DNA of 64,000 nucleotides from Verrucomicrobium spinosum DSM 4136 = JCM 18804 (GTDB lineage Bacteria > Verrucomicrobiota > Verrucomicrobiia > Verrucomicrobiales > Verrucomicrobiaceae): positions 4,373,105 to 4,437,104 of the forward strand of contig NZ_ABIZ01000001.1 in the NCBI RefSeq assembly GCF_000172155.1, given 5' to 3'. Of this stretch, positions 9,391 to 18,343 are shown piece after piece (within the stretch, counting starts at the first letter, position 1; the number at the start of each line of letters is the position of its first letter). A program made the translations under genes and the position numbers. The notes beneath the pieces are model-generated. The model worked only from the letters and a program-made list of their open reading frames with translations. It was not told where the DNA came from and did not search any database.

Positions 9391-9696
9391 ATGAGCACCC
9401 AAGTTTACCTCAGCCGCAACTTCACCGAATTCGGAGCCTTCACCGTCGCAGAGATCCTTGATTTCAAAAAGCGCGGGATTGTTCTGGACGGGGACTTCAT
9501 TCGTGAAGACGGCAGCAGCGCCTGGGTGCCCTCTCTCAACTTCCTGTCCTCCCTCCCGGAGCCCAAGCCAACCACCCTAAAGGCGGCCCCCAAGGCGAAG
9601 GCGGTAAAGGAAGCGAAACCTGTCAAGGAACCCAAGCCGGCCGCCAAGACACCTGCAAAAAAAGCCTCCAAGAAGGCCAGCACTCCGGCCAACTAG
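9391..9696 (+). CDS. Small protein: GYF_2/DUF4339-like domain with a lysine-rich tail
   Basis: This 101-residue protein has two parts. Residues 1-52 (VYLSRNFTEFGAFTVAEIL, then a segment ending AWVPSLNFL) follow the pattern of the GYF_2 domain: aromatic start, G-x-F-T-x-x-E-I, and a Trp-Val-Pro near the end. Residues 55-101 are almost only Lys, Ala, Pro, Thr and Ser (PKPAAKTPAKKASKKAS), like eukaryotic histone H1 tails and some bacterial DNA-binding tails. GYF_2 domains are thought to bind peptides; nucleic-acid binding by the tail is inference. It lies 200 bases from divergent recF and 92 bases upstream of hisS. A short hairpin at 9706-9718 follows its stop. Confidence 0.65.
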   Translation: MSTQVYLSRNFTEFGAFTVAEILDFKKRGIVLDGDFIREDGSSAWVPSLNFLSSLPEPKPTTLKAAPKAKAVKEAKPVKEPKPAAKTPAKKASKKASTPAN

Positions 9697-9788
9697 CCTT
9701 TTGAGCAGCATCCTGCTGGCCACTTGATCGGCCGAAAGCCGCCAATCCATTTGCGCGATCCCGTGCTCTGCTGCATCAGTAGGGTTCC

Positions 9789-11078
9789 ATGTCTGGCTTC
9801 AAGACCGTCAAAGGCTTCCGCGATTTCTTCCCTGAAGACTGCGCTCTGCGCAACTCCATCTTCAAACGCTGGCGCAGTGTCGCCTCACGTCACGGGTTCG
9901 TGGAATATGAGGGCCCCACTCTGGAGAGCACCGATCTTCTGAAGAAGAAGAGCGGGGACGAGATCACCCAGCAGCTTTTTTGCTTCACGACCAAGGGCGA
10001 GGAGGAAGTCTCCATGCGTCCTGAAGTCACGCCTACCCTGGCTCGTATGGCAGCAGCCCGTCAGCGTGATTTCCCCAAGCCCCTCAAGTGGTTTCAGATC
10101 GGTCCCTGCTACCGCTATGAGCGACAGCAGCGGGGCCGTCTGCGGGAGTTCTACCAGTTCAACGTGGACATCCTTGGTGAGGCCTCCCCTGCAGCCGATG
10201 CGGAGCTGGTCGCCCTGGCCATTGAGAGCCTTCGCTCCTTTGCGCTGGAGCCGGGTGATTTCATCATCCGCCTCAGTGACCGCCGTCTCTGGACCGAGTT
10301 CCAGTCCACCTATGAGCTGAACGAAACACAGAGCGGTGAGTTCCTCCAGATCATCGACAAGATGGAGCGCACGCCCGCAGAAGTCACCAATACCAAGCTT
10401 GAGGCACTGGGAATGAGCCTTGAGAAGGTTCAAGCCTTTATCAGCAGCATCAGCGCGGACCATCCCATATTTGCAGAGCTTCGGGAGAATCTCGAAGCCC
10501 GTGATCTCTGGCAGTATGTCAAGATCGATCCCGGCATTGTGCGCGGCCTCGCGTACTATACCGGCACGGTCTTCGAAGCCTTCGACGTCAAACACGGTCT
10601 GCGGGCCATCGCGGGCGGTGGTCGCTACGACAACCTCGTGGGCCACCTCAGCGATGGGGCAGTTCAGATGTCTGCCTGCGGCTTTGCCATGGGAGATGTC
10701 GTTCTAGGCGAGCTGATCAAAGCCACCCCGGCAGCCCAGCAGCAGATGAAGCGGGACATGGACCAGTCCGTATCCGTGGATGTCTATGTCTTGTTGGCGG
10801 ATGAAACCCGACGCCGCGAGGCCCTCCAGACCGTCACCCAGCTCCGCACCGCGGGCTGGCGTGTGGACTACAGCCTCACTCCGCAGAAGGTGAACAAGCA
10901 GTTTCAAGCAGCAGAGAATTCCAAGGCCCGCTTTGCCGCCATCATCGGTGGGGAATACCCCATCGTGGTGCTGAAGAATCTGGCCACCCGTGACCAGATG
11001 GAGATTCCAGCCGCCAACCTTGCCCAGAAGATCGGGGAGCAAATGAGCAACCCGGTGTACAACCATCTGCTGGCCTAG
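9789..11078 (+). CDS. hisS: Histidyl-tRNA synthetase
   Basis: This 429-residue class II aminoacyl-tRNA synthetase charges tRNA-His. Class II motif 2 is FQIGPCYRYERQQRGRLREF. The histidine-binding HisA peptide GLAYYTGTVFEAF and the adjacent AGGGRYDNLV are present near residues 255-285. Motif 3 is represented by SACGFAMGDVVL. The anticodon-binding domain occupies about residues 330-425. The start at 9789 gives the expected N-terminus (MSGFKTVKGFRDFFPED). No Shine-Dalgarno-like sequence is present. Confidence 0.95.
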   Translation: MSGFKTVKGFRDFFPEDCALRNSIFKRWRSVASRHGFVEYEGPTLESTDLLKKKSGDEITQQLFCFTTKGEEEVSMRPEVTPTLARMAAARQRDFPKPLKWFQIGPCYRYERQQRGRLREFYQFNVDILGEASPAADAELVALAIESLRSFALEPGDFIIRLSDRRLWTEFQSTYELNETQSGEFLQIIDKMERTPAEVTNTKLEALGMSLEKVQAFISSISADHPIFAELRENLEARDLWQYVKIDPGIVRGLAYYTGTVFEAFDVKHGLRAIAGGGRYDNLVGHLSDGAVQMSACGFAMGDVVLGELIKATPAAQQQMKRDMDQSVSVDVYVLLADETRRREALQTVTQLRTAGWRVDYSLTPQKVNKQFQAAENSKARFAAIIGGEYPIVVLKNLATRDQMEIPAANLAQKIGEQMSNPVYNHLLA

Positions 11079-11150
11079 ATCACAAGGAAACAGTATCAGC
11101 TTGCAATACAGGGTGAATACCAACCGTAAGCGTTGGGCCACCTTGTAGAA

Positions 11151-12077
11151 ATGCACTTTTTTTCCATCCCCCGACTGATTCCTGCCGCGGCCAGCACTCT
11201 GGCAGCAGCAGCGCTTCTGGCCGCATCGCGGCCCTGTGCGGCCTCTACACTGATTTATTTTCAGTTTAACGGCACCGATGGAGCGGCTGCTTCCGCAATC
11301 ACAGACTCCTCCACCTACGGTCTGAACGGCACCGCCAGCGCCTCAGGCTCCGGCCAGGCACCCAAGTACAGCTCCCAGACTGTCGGCCCGGTTATTACCA
11401 ATGGCATAGGCGGAGAGATCCTCAACGCCAGCAATACCTCGTCGCTGAAGTTTGACAACACGGGGACGGTGACCAGTGGCGATGGCGGACGAATCACCGT
11501 TCAGGATCCCATCGGCAATGATTCACTCCTCGAACCCAGCAGCTTCACCGTCGAGGCCTTCATCAAAGTTCAAGATTCCATTCAATACCCCACTCTCGTT
11601 TCCAAAAGCAGGGTGGACGGGGGTGGCTCAAGCTGGCTCGTGGATACGAACAGCAACAACACTCTGCGAGTGCGCACCGATCACCAGGCGATAGGAATCG
11701 CGACCAGCCCCGCTCCTCCCGGGTTTAACCAGTCCATCAGCAGCACTCAAAACATAGCGGATGGAAACTGGCATCATTATGCCGTCACTTATGACGCCAC
11801 CGGGAAGAGGTTTACCATCTATCTGGACTACGTCTCGATCGGCACTGGTACGCTCAGTGGCGGTGAGCCCGATCTCGTTTACGACGACAATCCGCTGCTT
11901 ATCGGTCAAGGAGGCGGAGGCCGCGCTTTTGACGGTTGGATGGATGAATTTCGCTTCACGGATTCTGTTCTCACCAGCGACCAGTTCTTGAGAGCCGTCC
12001 CTGAACCCAGTCGGGCACTGCTTCTGACGCTCGCCGTCACCTTGATGTTGACGCGTCGTCGCCGTCCGCGTTCTTGA
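11151..12077 (+). CDS. PEP-CTERM-anchored LamG-like secreted protein
   Basis: This protein of about 308 residues has a signal peptide (MHFFSIPRLIPAAASTLAAA, cleavage near CAA-ST). A laminin-G/concanavalin-like jelly-roll domain covers about residues 50-275: SFTVEAFIKVQ, then GNWHHYAVTYD, FTIYLDYVSIGTG and DGWMDEFRF. The C-terminus is a PEP-CTERM sorting signal: VPEPSRALLL, a hydrophobic helix, then RRRRPRS. Such tails are recognised by exosortase, which is not encoded in this window. I chose the ATG at 11151 over the upstream in-frame TTG because it places a normal signal peptide first. LamG domains usually bind sugars; no ligand can be named. Confidence 0.85.
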   Translation: MHFFSIPRLIPAAASTLAAAALLAASRPCAASTLIYFQFNGTDGAAASAITDSSTYGLNGTASASGSGQAPKYSSQTVGPVITNGIGGEILNASNTSSLKFDNTGTVTSGDGGRITVQDPIGNDSLLEPSSFTVEAFIKVQDSIQYPTLVSKSRVDGGGSSWLVDTNSNNTLRVRTDHQAIGIATSPAPPGFNQSISSTQNIADGNWHHYAVTYDATGKRFTIYLDYVSIGTGTLSGGEPDLVYDDNPLLIGQGGGGRAFDGWMDEFRFTDSVLTSDQFLRAVPEPSRALLLTLAVTLMLTRRRRPRS

Positions 12078-12397
12078 ATTCGCTGATGACGAGAGGGCAA
12101 AGGCAGGTACGCAAGCCGCTGCCGCACGCCCCCCAATCCAGCTTACGCCAGGAAGCGCTTCGCGCTGGGCCGGGTGCAGCATGCCCAGACTTGATCTGGT
12201 GAGATGCCGCCCGCCAGCACCCTTTTGCTGCCAGCCCGGCACATGATGAGCATTTGCTGCCTGCCGTAAAAACCTGCGGGAGCTTGGCCTGCCACCTGCT
12301 TGCACATATGACTCCGAGCACTCCACCGTCGTCGTGCAGGCTCTTAAGTGCACACGTTTTAGCAAAAAGGTAACACACTCGAACTGACCCTCTCATC
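12078..12397. other. Intergenic region upstream of the ABC importer operon
   Basis: About 320 bases between the PEP-CTERM gene and the substrate-binding protein. Short self-complementary stretches occur, for example GAAGCGCTTCGC near 12152 and TGCAC near 12301 pairing with GTGCA near 12334. I looked for known leader RNAs (thiamine, cobalamin, guanidine-I) because of the downstream importer and recognised none. It may hold the operon promoter; no convincing -35/-10 pair was seen. Confidence 0.3.
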
Positions 12398-13363
12398 ATG
12401 AAGATCAAGATCCTCTCTCTTCTCGCTGCCCTGGGCTGCGCGCTCCAGCTCCAGGCCGAGCCGCTCAAGGTGGCCTACTCTGACTGGCCGGGCTGGACCG
12501 TGCTGGAGGTCGCCAAACAAAAGGGCTGGTTCAAAGAGGCCGGGGTGGATGTGGAATTGCTCTGGTTCGAATACCTGCCTTCCTTGGATGCCTTTGCTGC
12601 GGGCAAGGTGGACGCCGTCCTGGCCGTGCATACCGACGCCCTGGTCACTGGTGCTAACGGAGCGAAAAGCAAGATCATCGCCGCGACAGACTACAGCAAC
12701 GGCAACGACAAGATCATCGGCAAACCAGGCATCAAGTCCATCAAGGATCTCAAAGGCAAGAAGGTGGGCCTGGAGCTGACCCTCGTGGAACACCTCCTAC
12801 TGTTGAAAGCGCTGGAGATGAATGGGCTCAAACAAAGCGATGTGGAGCTCGTCAATGCTGCCACCAACGACACTCCCCAGACCCTGGCCTCTGGTCAGGT
12901 GGACGCCATTGGAGCTTGGTACCCCATCGCTGGACAAGCCCTCACCCAAGTGGCGAACTCCACGCCGCTGTTTACCAGTGCAGACGCCCCTGGTCTCATC
13001 TATGACGTGGTCGCGGTCAATCCCGTCAGCTTGAATGATCGCAAGGACGACTGGGGCAAGTTCCTCAAGGTGTACTTTCGCTGCATCGACTACATCCTCG
13101 ATCCCAAAACCGAGGATGATGCCGTGAAAATCATGGCTGCCAAAGTCGGTGCCGACCCCGTCGAATATAAGAAGAACATTCCCGGCACGAAGTTCCTCAC
13201 TCTGAAGGAAGCCAAGGCGGTCATGAAGAAGGGAGACGGCCTGGGCTCCCTCTACGGGTCACTCACGATCGGTGACAAGTTCAATGTGGACAACAAGGTT
13301 TACAAAGAGTCGCAGAAGCCAGCTTCCTACGTCGCCCCCAGCCTCCTGCAGAGTCTGGAGTAA
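12398..13363 (+). CDS. ABC importer periplasmic binding protein (nitrate/sulfonate/taurine type)
   Basis: This 321-residue protein has a signal peptide (MKIKILSLLAALGCALQLQA) and a type II periplasmic binding fold of the NMT1/SsuA/TauA group. Family features include LKVAYSDWPGWTVLEVAKQKGWFKEAG and GKVDAVLAVHTDALVTGA (both read as part of longer segments), and a hinge near GLELTLVEHLLLLKAL. It is followed by a permease and an ATPase gene, giving a complete importer. The DWPGW...WFEY signature defines a subgroup in which the ligand is not known to me. Sulfonates, taurine, nitrate and thiamine precursors are all transported by relatives. Confidence 0.85.
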   Translation: MKIKILSLLAALGCALQLQAEPLKVAYSDWPGWTVLEVAKQKGWFKEAGVDVELLWFEYLPSLDAFAAGKVDAVLAVHTDALVTGANGAKSKIIAATDYSNGNDKIIGKPGIKSIKDLKGKKVGLELTLVEHLLLLKALEMNGLKQSDVELVNAATNDTPQTLASGQVDAIGAWYPIAGQALTQVANSTPLFTSADAPGLIYDVVAVNPVSLNDRKDDWGKFLKVYFRCIDYILDPKTEDDAVKIMAAKVGADPVEYKKNIPGTKFLTLKEAKAVMKKGDGLGSLYGSLTIGDKFNVDNKVYKESQKPASYVAPSLLQSLE

Positions 13364-13452
13364 GCCACCACCACCGCCCGGACGTGACCAGTTCCAATCC
13401 GGGACTGGCACGTCCTGTGCGGTTGCTCACTCATTGAATTCCCGACGCACTT

Positions 13453-14577
13453 ATGGCTCTATCCTCACCTCCCCCCAAGCGCGATTCGGACTTTCTCGGC
13501 CTCAAAAAGGAACTCCCGCCCCGGCGGAACTGGCTGCTCGGCGCAGCGTCGTTTCTCCTCCCCCTCGTGCTTTGGGCAATCGTCTCCTACGTCCCTTGGC
13601 TGTGGCACCCTCTGGTGCATGTCATTGATGCGGGCGAGGTGGAGATGTTTTCTGAAGGGATGGACCTGCCCAGGGCTGACTTTGACCGCGCCAACGCGCA
13701 GGCCGTTGCCGAGGGCCTGGCACCTGGTTCGGGAACTCGCGTCAATCCCGTTTACCTGCCCGCTCCTCACGAGGTGGCCCGGGCCTTTTACACAGCCTTC
13801 ACCACCCCTCCTCGTCTTCCAGGCGAGCCCTGGCTTCACCAGAGCCTCTGGCACAGCATCAAGGTCATTGCCTCTGGCTTTTTGCTTTCTTCACTCGTCG
13901 GGGTCCCACTTGGCATCCTCTGCGGCTCCTTCCGCTTCTTCTCCCGTCTCCACGAGCCCTTCATTGAGTTCTTCCGCTATCTCCCCGCACCCGCATTTGG
14001 CGCGCTCTGTGTGGCCATGCTCGGCATCCATGATGCGCCCAAGGTGGCGATCATCTTTATCGGCACCTTTTTCCAACAGGTCCTCGTCATTGCGAACACG
14101 GTGAGGAAGGTGGATCCCGGTCTGATCGAGGCGGCTCAAACCCTGGGTGCCTCCCGGAGGAAACTGGTCACCCGGGTGATCATTCCCTCCAGCATCCCGG
14201 AGATTTTTACGGACATGCGGATCCTTCTTGGTTGGGCATGGACCTACCTCATCGTCGCCGAAATCATCGGAGCCACCTCCGGGCTCACCTGGTTCATCAA
14301 CCAGCAGGCGCGCTATCGGAATTTCGACAACGTGTACGCCGCCATCTGCCTGATCGGCTTCATCGGCCTGGGTACGGACATCCTCCTGGCCAAGCTCGGC
14401 ACCATGATCTTCCCCTGGCGGCGGCGCAATCGCGGCCCCTCCTTCTTGGGAAGCCTAATCTCCCGTCTCATCAAACCGCTGAAAAAATCGATCCATACCG
14501 CGGGCTCCACTGCTTCAGCACCCGCGCCGCCGTCCAAAACTTCCCCGGCTGCTTCTGACATTCCGCCATCCGCATGA
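13453..14577 (+). CDS. ABC importer permease (SsuC/TauC-like) with long periplasmic loop
   Basis: This 374-residue inner-membrane protein has a binding-protein-dependent transport domain at about residues 130-330. The EAA motif contacting the ATPase is [20 protein letters not shown]. The first transmembrane helix is at about 30-50. A soluble stretch of about 75 residues follows, longer than in typical SsuC (about 260 residues total), so the protein is about 100 residues larger than the family average. The C-terminus (about 340-374) is a Pro/Ser/Ala-rich tail. It overlaps the ATPase gene by 4 bases, indicating translational coupling. Confidence 0.88.
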   Translation: MALSSPPPKRDSDFLGLKKELPPRRNWLLGAASFLLPLVLWAIVSYVPWLWHPLVHVIDAGEVEMFSEGMDLPRADFDRANAQAVAEGLAPGSGTRVNPVYLPAPHEVARAFYTAFTTPPRLPGEPWLHQSLWHSIKVIASGFLLSSLVGVPLGILCGSFRFFSRLHEPFIEFFRYLPAPAFGALCVAMLGIHDAPKVAIIFIGTFFQQVLVIANTVRKVDPGLIEAAQTLGASRRKLVTRVIIPSSIPEIFTDMRILLGWAWTYLIVAEIIGATSGLTWFINQQARYRNFDNVYAAICLIGFIGLGTDILLAKLGTMIFPWRRRNRGPSFLGSLISRLIKPLKKSIHTAGSTASAPAPPSKTSPAASDIPPSA

Positions 14578-15479
14578 ACGCCTCCCCTTTGGCACCTCCT
14601 CCTGACTACCGCACTCAGGATCCAGCAGTGGCAGATCGCTTCAAGCGGCTCTACCAGCGGCCGGTCATCCTGACGGTGGACAACCTGCGCAAGGACTTCG
14701 GGTCCAACGGCAGCACCCGCACGGTGTTCGACAACCTCAGCTTCAACATTCATCGGCGGGAGTTCATCACCGTCATTGGCCCCTCAGGATGCGGGAAGTC
14801 CACCTTCATCCGTATCGCCGCCGGCCTGGACGATGCCTCCGGGGGGCAGATCCTTCTGGATGGTCAACCCGTCTCCGGCCCCGGCCCAGATCGCGGCATG
14901 GTCTTCCAAGGGTACACCCTGTTCCCCTGGCTCTCGGTGAAGCGGAACGTCATGTTCGGGCTGGAGATGCGGGGCAAGGACAAATCCACGGCCGAGAACG
15001 AGGCGGGTCTGTGGCTCGACATGGTGGGGTTGTCCAAGTTTGAGAACTCGTATCCTCATGAGCTGTCCGGAGGCATGAAGCAACGGGTGGCCATCGCCCG
15101 CGCCCTGGCAAACGAACCCCGCGTCCTGATTATGGACGAGCCGTTCGGCGCCCTGGACGCCCAGACCCGGGCTCAGATGCAGAGCTACCTGCTCCAAATC
15201 TGGCGCAAGGTGGACGTCACCATCCTGTTCATCACCCACGATCTGGACGAGGCCTGCTACCTGTCCGACCGCATCCTCGTCCTCGGTGCCAATCCAGGCC
15301 GTGTTGTGGAGTTTATCGAGAACCCCGTCCCTCGCCCTCGCAGCCCGGCGCAATGCACTTCTTCAGAATTTCAGGCACTCAAGTACCGGCTTGAAGAGTT
15401 GATCCATCCTCCTATCGAGATCGAGGAACAGCAGCTCCCCATGGTCCGTCTCACCGAAGCGGGCGATGATGTGGAATAG
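14574..15479 (+). CDS. ABC importer ATPase (SsuB/TauB-like)
   Basis: This 301-residue ATPase powers the importer encoded upstream. Walker A is GPSGCGKST (about 68-76), the Q-loop is [11 protein letters not shown], the signature is [16 protein letters not shown], Walker B is [12 protein letters not shown], and the switch histidine is in FITHDLDEA. About 30 residues precede the conserved domain and about 40 follow it. The overlapping start (ATGA junction) with the permease shows operon structure. A substrate cannot be assigned from the ATPase. Confidence 0.93.
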   Translation: MNASPLAPPPDYRTQDPAVADRFKRLYQRPVILTVDNLRKDFGSNGSTRTVFDNLSFNIHRREFITVIGPSGCGKSTFIRIAAGLDDASGGQILLDGQPVSGPGPDRGMVFQGYTLFPWLSVKRNVMFGLEMRGKDKSTAENEAGLWLDMVGLSKFENSYPHELSGGMKQRVAIARALANEPRVLIMDEPFGALDAQTRAQMQSYLLQIWRKVDVTILFITHDLDEACYLSDRILVLGANPGRVVEFIENPVPRPRSPAQCTSSEFQALKYRLEELIHPPIEIEEQQLPMVRLTEAGDDVE

Positions 15480-15615
15480 GTAGTGACGACCAGGGGAGGC
15501 ACCGTTGGCGATTTTGAGTCTGAAGAATTCGCCACCTGCTCATTTTCTGGACTTTTTGATCCTTTCCTTCTTGCCAAAGCACGGCAAAATTGGCTAACTT
15601 TCACTTAATTCTTTC

Positions 15616-16035
15616 ATGAAAAATCGTATCACCCTCATGCTTGTCGGTGCCCTCACCTTGGGCAGCCTCGCTTTCGCGGACATTCAGGCTCCTCCCGGGG
15701 CTAAATGGAACTGGAGCCGCAAGCTCTCCCGCTCACTGGCGAACTTGGCTTATGGCGTGACGGAGTATCCCACGACCTGGAGCAAGGTGGAGCGTCAGGA
15801 CGGCGTCAATGCTGCCGCCACCTCCATGGTGGTTGAAGGCACCTCCCGCACCTTGGTGCGCGTGGGCTATGGCCTCTTCGAACTGGTCACCTTCCCCTTC
15901 CCGGCCTACAAAGGCGGCTACAAGCCCCCTTACAACAAGGACGAGCGTTTCGACACATGGTACGGCTATGAGGAATTCCCCCCTCAGCTCGGCTTCACCT
16001 CCCAAGCCCGCTACAGCCGCACGCAGAGCAACTAA
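15616..16035 (+). CDS. Exosortase-system-associated protein, TIGR04073 family
   Basis: This 139-residue secreted protein has a signal peptide (MKNRITLMLVGALTLGSLAFA). The mature part matches the TIGR04073 pattern: KLSRSLANLAYGVTEYP, a middle glycine-poor segment, GTSRTLVRVGYGLFELVTFP, then FPAYKGGYKPPY. The family is known from genomes that carry exosortase/PEP-CTERM systems; its biochemical role is unknown. Two PEP-CTERM proteins lie in the same window, which agrees. A bidirectional terminator follows 26 bases downstream, so the gene is probably monocistronic. Confidence 0.85.
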   Translation: MKNRITLMLVGALTLGSLAFADIQAPPGAKWNWSRKLSRSLANLAYGVTEYPTTWSKVERQDGVNAAATSMVVEGTSRTLVRVGYGLFELVTFPFPAYKGGYKPPYNKDERFDTWYGYEEFPPQLGFTSQARYSRTQSN

Positions 16036-16061
16036 GCTGTCGGTCTGATTTTGATTTCGTG

Positions 16062-16093
16062 AAAAAAGGCGAACCGTAAGGTTCGCCTTTTTT
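16062..16093. terminator. Bidirectional rho-independent terminator
   Basis: A perfect stem GGCGAACC/GGTTCGCC with a GTAA loop is flanked by six A on one side and six T on the other. It can end the plus-strand TIGR04073 gene and any minus-strand transcript coming from 17 kb. Confidence 0.92.
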
Positions 16094-16394
16094 GTTACAG
16101 GTCAAGGAGCGGCGGTTTGTCCTTCAAGCACAACCGCCGATGGTGACAAGAGGGAGCAGTGTCCAAGCAACAAACTCAAGCCGCTACGCCCCTCAACGTC
16201 CAACCTTCACTCCTTTGGTTGGCCCGGGGTGAAAGCATCGCGCGAGGAACGTACAACAGAGCAGGGTTGAAAAAAACCGCCTCCTTTCGCTGGCGCATTC
16301 TTGGCCTACCCGCGCCCAAACAACCTCGAGTTGCCTATCATCTGGGAGTGTTGGCCGAAATGGACGAGCGCCCCCCAAACCCGGAATTCGCTCA

Positions 16395-17030
16395 TCAATC
16401 CTTTTTGTCCGGCGACTTCGCCAAGATCGTCACCGGGGTACCGATCGCCGTGTTGGCGAAAAACTTCTGGGCCATGTAACGTGGCACCCGAATGCAGCCG
16501 TGGGATGCCGTCGCACCAGGGCGCGGGATAGGACCCACGTGGAGTCCTACGCCATCATTGGTAAGGCGCTGGAACATAGGCATGCGTGCGGGGGAAAACT
16601 GGTGCCCCTCCGGCACCTCCTCCTTGCTCAGGTTGAAATCGCTGTCCACCACCTTGCCGTCCACATCCAGCAACTTGCCGTACAGGTTGGAAATCTTGTC
16701 TGGCGTCTTTTCGATGATCCGGAACTTGCCGGAAGGCGTGGGATGCGAAGGCTTCCCGGTGGCCACATAGGTCCATCCCACCAGCTTCTTGCCGCGGTAG
16801 AACTCTGCTTTTTGGGTATCCAGATAGATGACGATGGAGGGCTCCCCTTGCACACCGTCCCCCTCCCAGTGGTACATCACAAACTTGGCGGGCTCAGCGG
16901 CGGGCTTCTGATGCCGATTCCCGGTAGCACAGGAGGAGAGACCAAATGCGGCAGCCCAAACCAGCAGAGCACCGGTTTTCAGTGTCCAGGATGCAGCCAT
17001 CGAGCGGGAAGACAGTATCAGTTTTCTCAT
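16395..17030 (-). CDS. L,D-transpeptidase lipoprotein (YkuD domain)
   Basis: This protein of about 211 residues has a lipoprotein signal ending LSSC-ATG (lipobox), so it is probably anchored in a membrane facing the periplasm. The YkuD domain follows: IVIYLDTQKAEFYRGKKL, GWTYVATGKPSHPTPSGKF, and the active-site motif HVGPIPRPGATASHGCIRV with catalytic Cys in SHGCIR. L,D-transpeptidases form 3-3 peptidoglycan crosslinks or attach proteins to peptidoglycan. I chose the ATG at 17030; ATGs at 17045 and 17000 are in frame and would keep the lipobox. Confidence 0.88.
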   Translation of the reverse strand: MRKLILSSRSMAASWTLKTGALLVWAAAFGLSSCATGNRHQKPAAEPAKFVMYHWEGDGVQGEPSIVIYLDTQKAEFYRGKKLVGWTYVATGKPSHPTPSGKFRIIEKTPDKISNLYGKLLDVDGKVVDSDFNLSKEEVPEGHQFSPARMPMFQRLTNDGVGLHVGPIPRPGATASHGCIRVPRYMAQKFFANTAIGTPVTILAKSPDKKD

Positions 17031-17121
17031 GGGAGTTCGGCGCATCTATAAGCGAGGGCACAGGGGCTGACAAGCCCCATGTGCCCGGCGAAATGGGCCA
17101 CAGGCCCGACTGCCCCGTTCG

Positions 17122-18228
17122 TCAGGGATTGATCCGCAAATGGGCCGCTTTCAGTTCCTCCACCACTTTCTTGGAATCTTCGGACAACGGGTTCCCCCCC
17201 AAGTACAGGTTCAAGTAAGGAGCAAACCGCCGGGCTCCATCGAGGTCTTTTTTAAGCATCCGCTGCAAGGGCAAAAGATCCACCACCTTGTTCCCATCCA
17301 GAAAAATCCAGCGCAACTCCGTCAGAGGCTCCAGGGGGGCCACATCCACGATCTGGTTGTTTTTGAGCGAGAGCATGCCCAGCCACTTCAAGGCACCGAT
17401 GCCGCCGATGCTGGTCAGCTTGTTGTCATCCAGATAAAGGGAGGATGCCTTCGGCAGTTTGAACAGAGGGCTCGCATCAGCGATCTGGTTGCCGGACAGG
17501 TAGATGGAGGTGAGCGCGGGAATGCCCCCCAGCGGCGTGACATCCTTCACCTTGTTGCCGGTGAGTTCGAGGTATTGCAGTCCTTTCAGGGTGCCCAGTG
17601 CAGTGATGTCCTCCACCTGGTTCCCCGCCAGATCCACAAACTGCAGACGCTCCAGGCCTTTGAGCGGTGTGACGTCTTTCACCTGATTGTTGGCCAGTTC
17701 CAGTTGCGCCAGCGCCTTGCACTGCTCCAGGCCGGAAAGGTCGGTGATCTTCATTCCCTTGCCTTGGACAAAGGAGATGTTCTCCACGTCGGTGGCATAG
17801 AGCGGCTCATTGTTGTCCCGCTTGGCGAATACCTGCTTGCGCACCGCTGTTTCCAGATTCCTGTCTTTGAAGACCGGCACTTGCGGAGGAGCGGCAGGCT
17901 TGTCATCCTTTTTCTTTTCGGTCGGCTTGGCCTCCGCAGCCTTGGGGGCGTCCTGCTTCTTTTCGTCTTTCTTGGGCTCTGCGGGCTTGGCTTCCGCAGG
18001 TTTCTTTTCTTCCGGCTTCTTGGCTGGCTCAGCAGGCTTGTTCTCCGCCGCCGGAGCCGCGGCGGCTGGAACTGGAGCCGCTGCGGGCGCAGGAGCAGGA
18101 GCAGGCGAGGGTGCGGGCGCAGATGCCGGTGCCTGTGGAGCAGGCGCGACCGCGGGCGGATTGTCTGCACCACGCGACAATCCTACGATGGACAAAACGG
18201 TGATTCCTGTGAGGAGACGGAAGTTCAT
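17122..18228 (-). CDS. Secreted leucine-rich-repeat protein with Pro/Ala/Lys-rich linker
   Basis: This 368-residue protein has a signal peptide (MNFRLLTGITVLSIVGLSRGA), then about 120 residues made almost only of Pro, Ala, Lys and Glu. The rest has about eight internalin-type repeats of about 22 residues with the pattern LxxLxLxxNxIxDxxPL, for example LAQLELANNQVKDVTPLKGL and LQYLELTGNKVKDVTPLGGI. Such repeats form curved protein-binding surfaces. The start at 18228 is chosen because it gives a signal peptide and leaves room for the divergent phosphatase gene at 18344. No binding partner is known. Confidence 0.82.
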   Translation of the reverse strand: MNFRLLTGITVLSIVGLSRGADNPPAVAPAPQAPASAPAPSPAPAPAPAAAPVPAAAAPAAENKPAEPAKKPEEKKPAEAKPAEPKKDEKKQDAPKAAEAKPTEKKKDDKPAAPPQVPVFKDRNLETAVRKQVFAKRDNNEPLYATDVENISFVQGKGMKITDLSGLEQCKALAQLELANNQVKDVTPLKGLERLQFVDLAGNQVEDITALGTLKGLQYLELTGNKVKDVTPLGGIPALTSIYLSGNQIADASPLFKLPKASSLYLDDNKLTSIGGIGALKWLGMLSLKNNQIVDVAPLEPLTELRWIFLDGNKVVDLLPLQRMLKKDLDGARRFAPYLNLYLGGNPLSEDSKKVVEELKAAHLRINP

Positions 18229-18343
18229 GGCGAAGACAATGGGAGGTTCCTGATTCGTGGCTTGCCAATACGGGATCACACGTGGCAAACTTTCGCCAAC
18301 CAACACAGGAAAGTCACCCGTGAGGCAACGCCCGGCTCCCGCC

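Noticed and set aside
12078-12397. Riboswitch upstream of the ABC importer
   Set aside because: I looked for thiamine, cobalamin and guanidine-I core motifs and found none.
12550-12600. tRNA-like GGTTCGAAT stretch
   Set aside because: It lies within the binding-protein gene and has no cloverleaf arms.
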